Positions 23,974 through 24,904 of a DNA stretch of 24,904 nt are shown here, piece after piece. Position 1 is the first letter of the stretch, and every line of letters begins with the position of its first letter. Source of the DNA: DRWZ01 sp964601505 (lineage in GTDB: Bacteria; Calescibacteriota; Calescibacteriia; Calescibacteriales; Calescibacteriaceae); the NCBI GenBank assembly GCA_964601505.1, contig CAZRNR010000030.1, positions 1-24,904 on the forward strand. Direction: 5' to 3'. The notes beneath the pieces were generated by a model. It was not told the origin of the DNA. It ran no database searches and saw nothing but the letters and a program-made list of their open reading frames with translations. The position numbers and the translations under genes are program-made.

Positions 23974-24528
23974 ATGGAAGCTGGAGAATTAAGGGTTGGA
24001 ACTTTCATCAGACTTGAAGGTAAAATATTTGAAATAGTTAGCTTTGAAAGACAGAAAATAGCTCAGAGACAGCCACATATAAAAGTGAAAATGAAAGATA
24101 TTGTATCGGGAAGAGTCATAGATAGAACTTTTGTCTCATCTGAAAAAATAGAGTCCCCTGATATATCTGTTAGACTTGCAAAGTTTGTCTATAAAGATAG
24201 TAATCAGTATGTTTTTCTTGATTCGCAAAGCTATGAAGAATATAGATTTGATGAAAAAACATTGGAAGAAAAGATTCCTTGGCTTGTAGAAGGAATTGAT
24301 TTTGATATCATATTGGTTGATGGGGCAGCAATAAGTGTTAGGATACCGAAAGTTATGGAATTTGAGGTTCTTGAGACCCCACCTGGTGTCAGAGGAGATA
24401 CTGAATCTGGTGGAATAAAACCTGCAACGCTCTCTAATGGAATGACTATAAATGTTCCACTGCACATAAAAAAGGGGGATAGAATAAAGGTCAATACAGA
24501 AACAAAAGAGTATGCCGGGCGAGCTTAG
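23974..24528 (+). CDS. efp: Elongation factor P with atypical tip loop
   Basis: Translation factor (184 residues from ATG 23974; an in-frame TTG at 23935 would add 13 residues with no homology or ribosome-binding site). All three domains are present: KOW-like N-terminal (LRVGTFIRLEGKIFEIVSF), OB-like middle (YVFLDSQSYEEYRF) and the conserved C-terminus ETPPGVRGDTESGGIKPATLSNG ending YAGRA. It relieves ribosome stalling at proline runs. In typical EF-P the loop reads KPGKG or KPGRG, with the Lys/Arg modified. Here the ungapped equivalent is KIAQRQ, placing Q31 at the modification site and R32 beside it, with the Pro-Gly lost. No modification enzyme gene is in the window. Confidence 0.95.
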   Translation: MEAGELRVGTFIRLEGKIFEIVSFERQKIAQRQPHIKVKMKDIVSGRVIDRTFVSSEKIESPDISVRLAKFVYKDSNQYVFLDSQSYEEYRFDEKTLEEKIPWLVEGIDFDIILVDGAAISVRIPKVMEFEVLETPPGVRGDTESGGIKPATLSNGMTINVPLHIKKGDRIKVNTETKEYAGRA

Positions 24529-24721
24529 GCTTCCTTGAATTAATTGATCTTTTAATCCGTACTCCAAAATTTTGTGTTCTGGTGCTATGCCTGAAAAATT
24601 TTTCGATAATTTTCCCCAGATTGCTTTGTTGCATTCATGCTTTAGGATAGTGATTTAGGATATGAAAAGTAAAAAAATAACATAAATATTTTGGCTATGA
24701 TTGCAACAGAGCAATTTATTC
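24529..24721. other. Intergenic region after efp
   Basis: About 190 bases between convergent ends of efp and the Rpn-like gene. No gene, tRNA or clear terminator is seen. Confidence 0.5.
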
Positions 24722-24904
24722 TTATTTCCTTGAGGAATTCTCTAAAATTTTCTCTATATCTTTTATACTTTTTGCTTTAATTATAGCTTTTTTTATTCTT
24801 TTTAGCTTCTCTAAATCATCTATTTCCTTGATTTTTTTAATCATCGCTTTTGCCTTTGGACCAAATTTAATTTTCATACCAAGAAGAATTGCTTCACGCA
24901 TCCC
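24722..24904 (-). CDS. C-terminal end of an Rpn/PD-(D/E)XK transposase-like protein, 5' partial
   Basis: Reading the minus strand from the window edge gives 60 open codons ending in TAA at 24722. The sequence starts GMREAILLGMKIKFG and continues with Lys-rich helices (IDDLEKLKRIKKAIIKAKSIKDIEKIL). This matches the C-terminal helical tail commonly seen in Rpn/DUF4351-type putative transposase-nuclease proteins, where a G/R/E-rich linker leads to 'xLGLxxKFG' and ends in 'AxSLEEIxxLL'. The nuclease domain itself is outside the window, so the assignment rests on the tail alone. Such genes are often multicopy in thermophiles. Confidence 0.55.
   Translation of the reverse strand, partial: GMREAILLGMKIKFGPKAKAMIKKIKEIDDLEKLKRIKKAIIKAKSIKDIEKILENSSRK

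Overview
The window is AT-rich and reads as bacterial, Gram-negative and aerobic. Arginine is mostly AGA/AGG, isoleucine ATA is frequent, and the proteins are rich in Lys, Glu and Ile, which suggests a thermophile or other low-GC, deep-branching lineage. An LptD-like barrel, a TolC-type channel and an RND efflux system imply an outer membrane. A type A heme-copper oxidase implies oxygen respiration. I cannot assign a genus. No rRNA, tRNA, CRISPR array, IS element or prophage gene is visible.

Layout. 1-687: 3' part of a coiled-coil PD-(D/E)XK nuclease-like gene with 42-bp internal repeats. 930-3062 (+): DUF255 thioredoxin-fold protein, converging on a SpoIID/LytB-like gene (3109-3942, -). 4271-6274 (+): transketolase. 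6454-10829 (+): a five-gene respiratory operon (membrane-anchored diheme cytochrome c, then CtaC, CtaD, CtaE, CtaF) with a recognisable -35/-10 promoter. 10835-12963 (-): fabZ coupled to a short LptD-like gene. 12964-13561: intergenic, with small inverted repeats. 13562-20147 (-): copper/silver efflux cluster (Cys-rich secreted protein, CusC, CusB, CusA, secreted tandem heavy-metal-binding-domain protein). 20331-22442 (+): RecG. 22515-23723 (-): CheY-like receiver followed by a four-repeat MshEN-like/CheX-like fusion. 23974-24528 (+): elongation factor P. 24722-24904 (-): C-terminus of an Rpn-like gene.

How the genes work together. The cox operon encodes a terminal oxidase and its likely electron donor. 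The cus cluster exports Cu(I)/Ag(I) from the periplasm and carries four copies of the CPMHP...CGM metal-binding module in two proteins. FabZ and the LptD-like protein point to envelope lipid work. CheY and the CheX-like protein look like a small stand-alone phosphorelay, possibly sensing c-di-GMP.

Most notable points. (i) CtaD is an A1-type enzyme with all heme, CuB and D-channel residues, but the K-channel lysine is Gln and neighbouring K-channel positions are also changed. (ii) EF-P has Gln where the modifiable Lys/Arg of the tip loop normally sits. (iii) The MshEN-like x4/CheX fusion has an exact 29-residue period. (iv) Start sites fall into two classes: most operon-internal genes have strong Shine-Dalgarno sequences, while many lone or first genes have none but carry a -10-like hexamer 6-10 nt before ATG, suggesting leaderless mRNAs.
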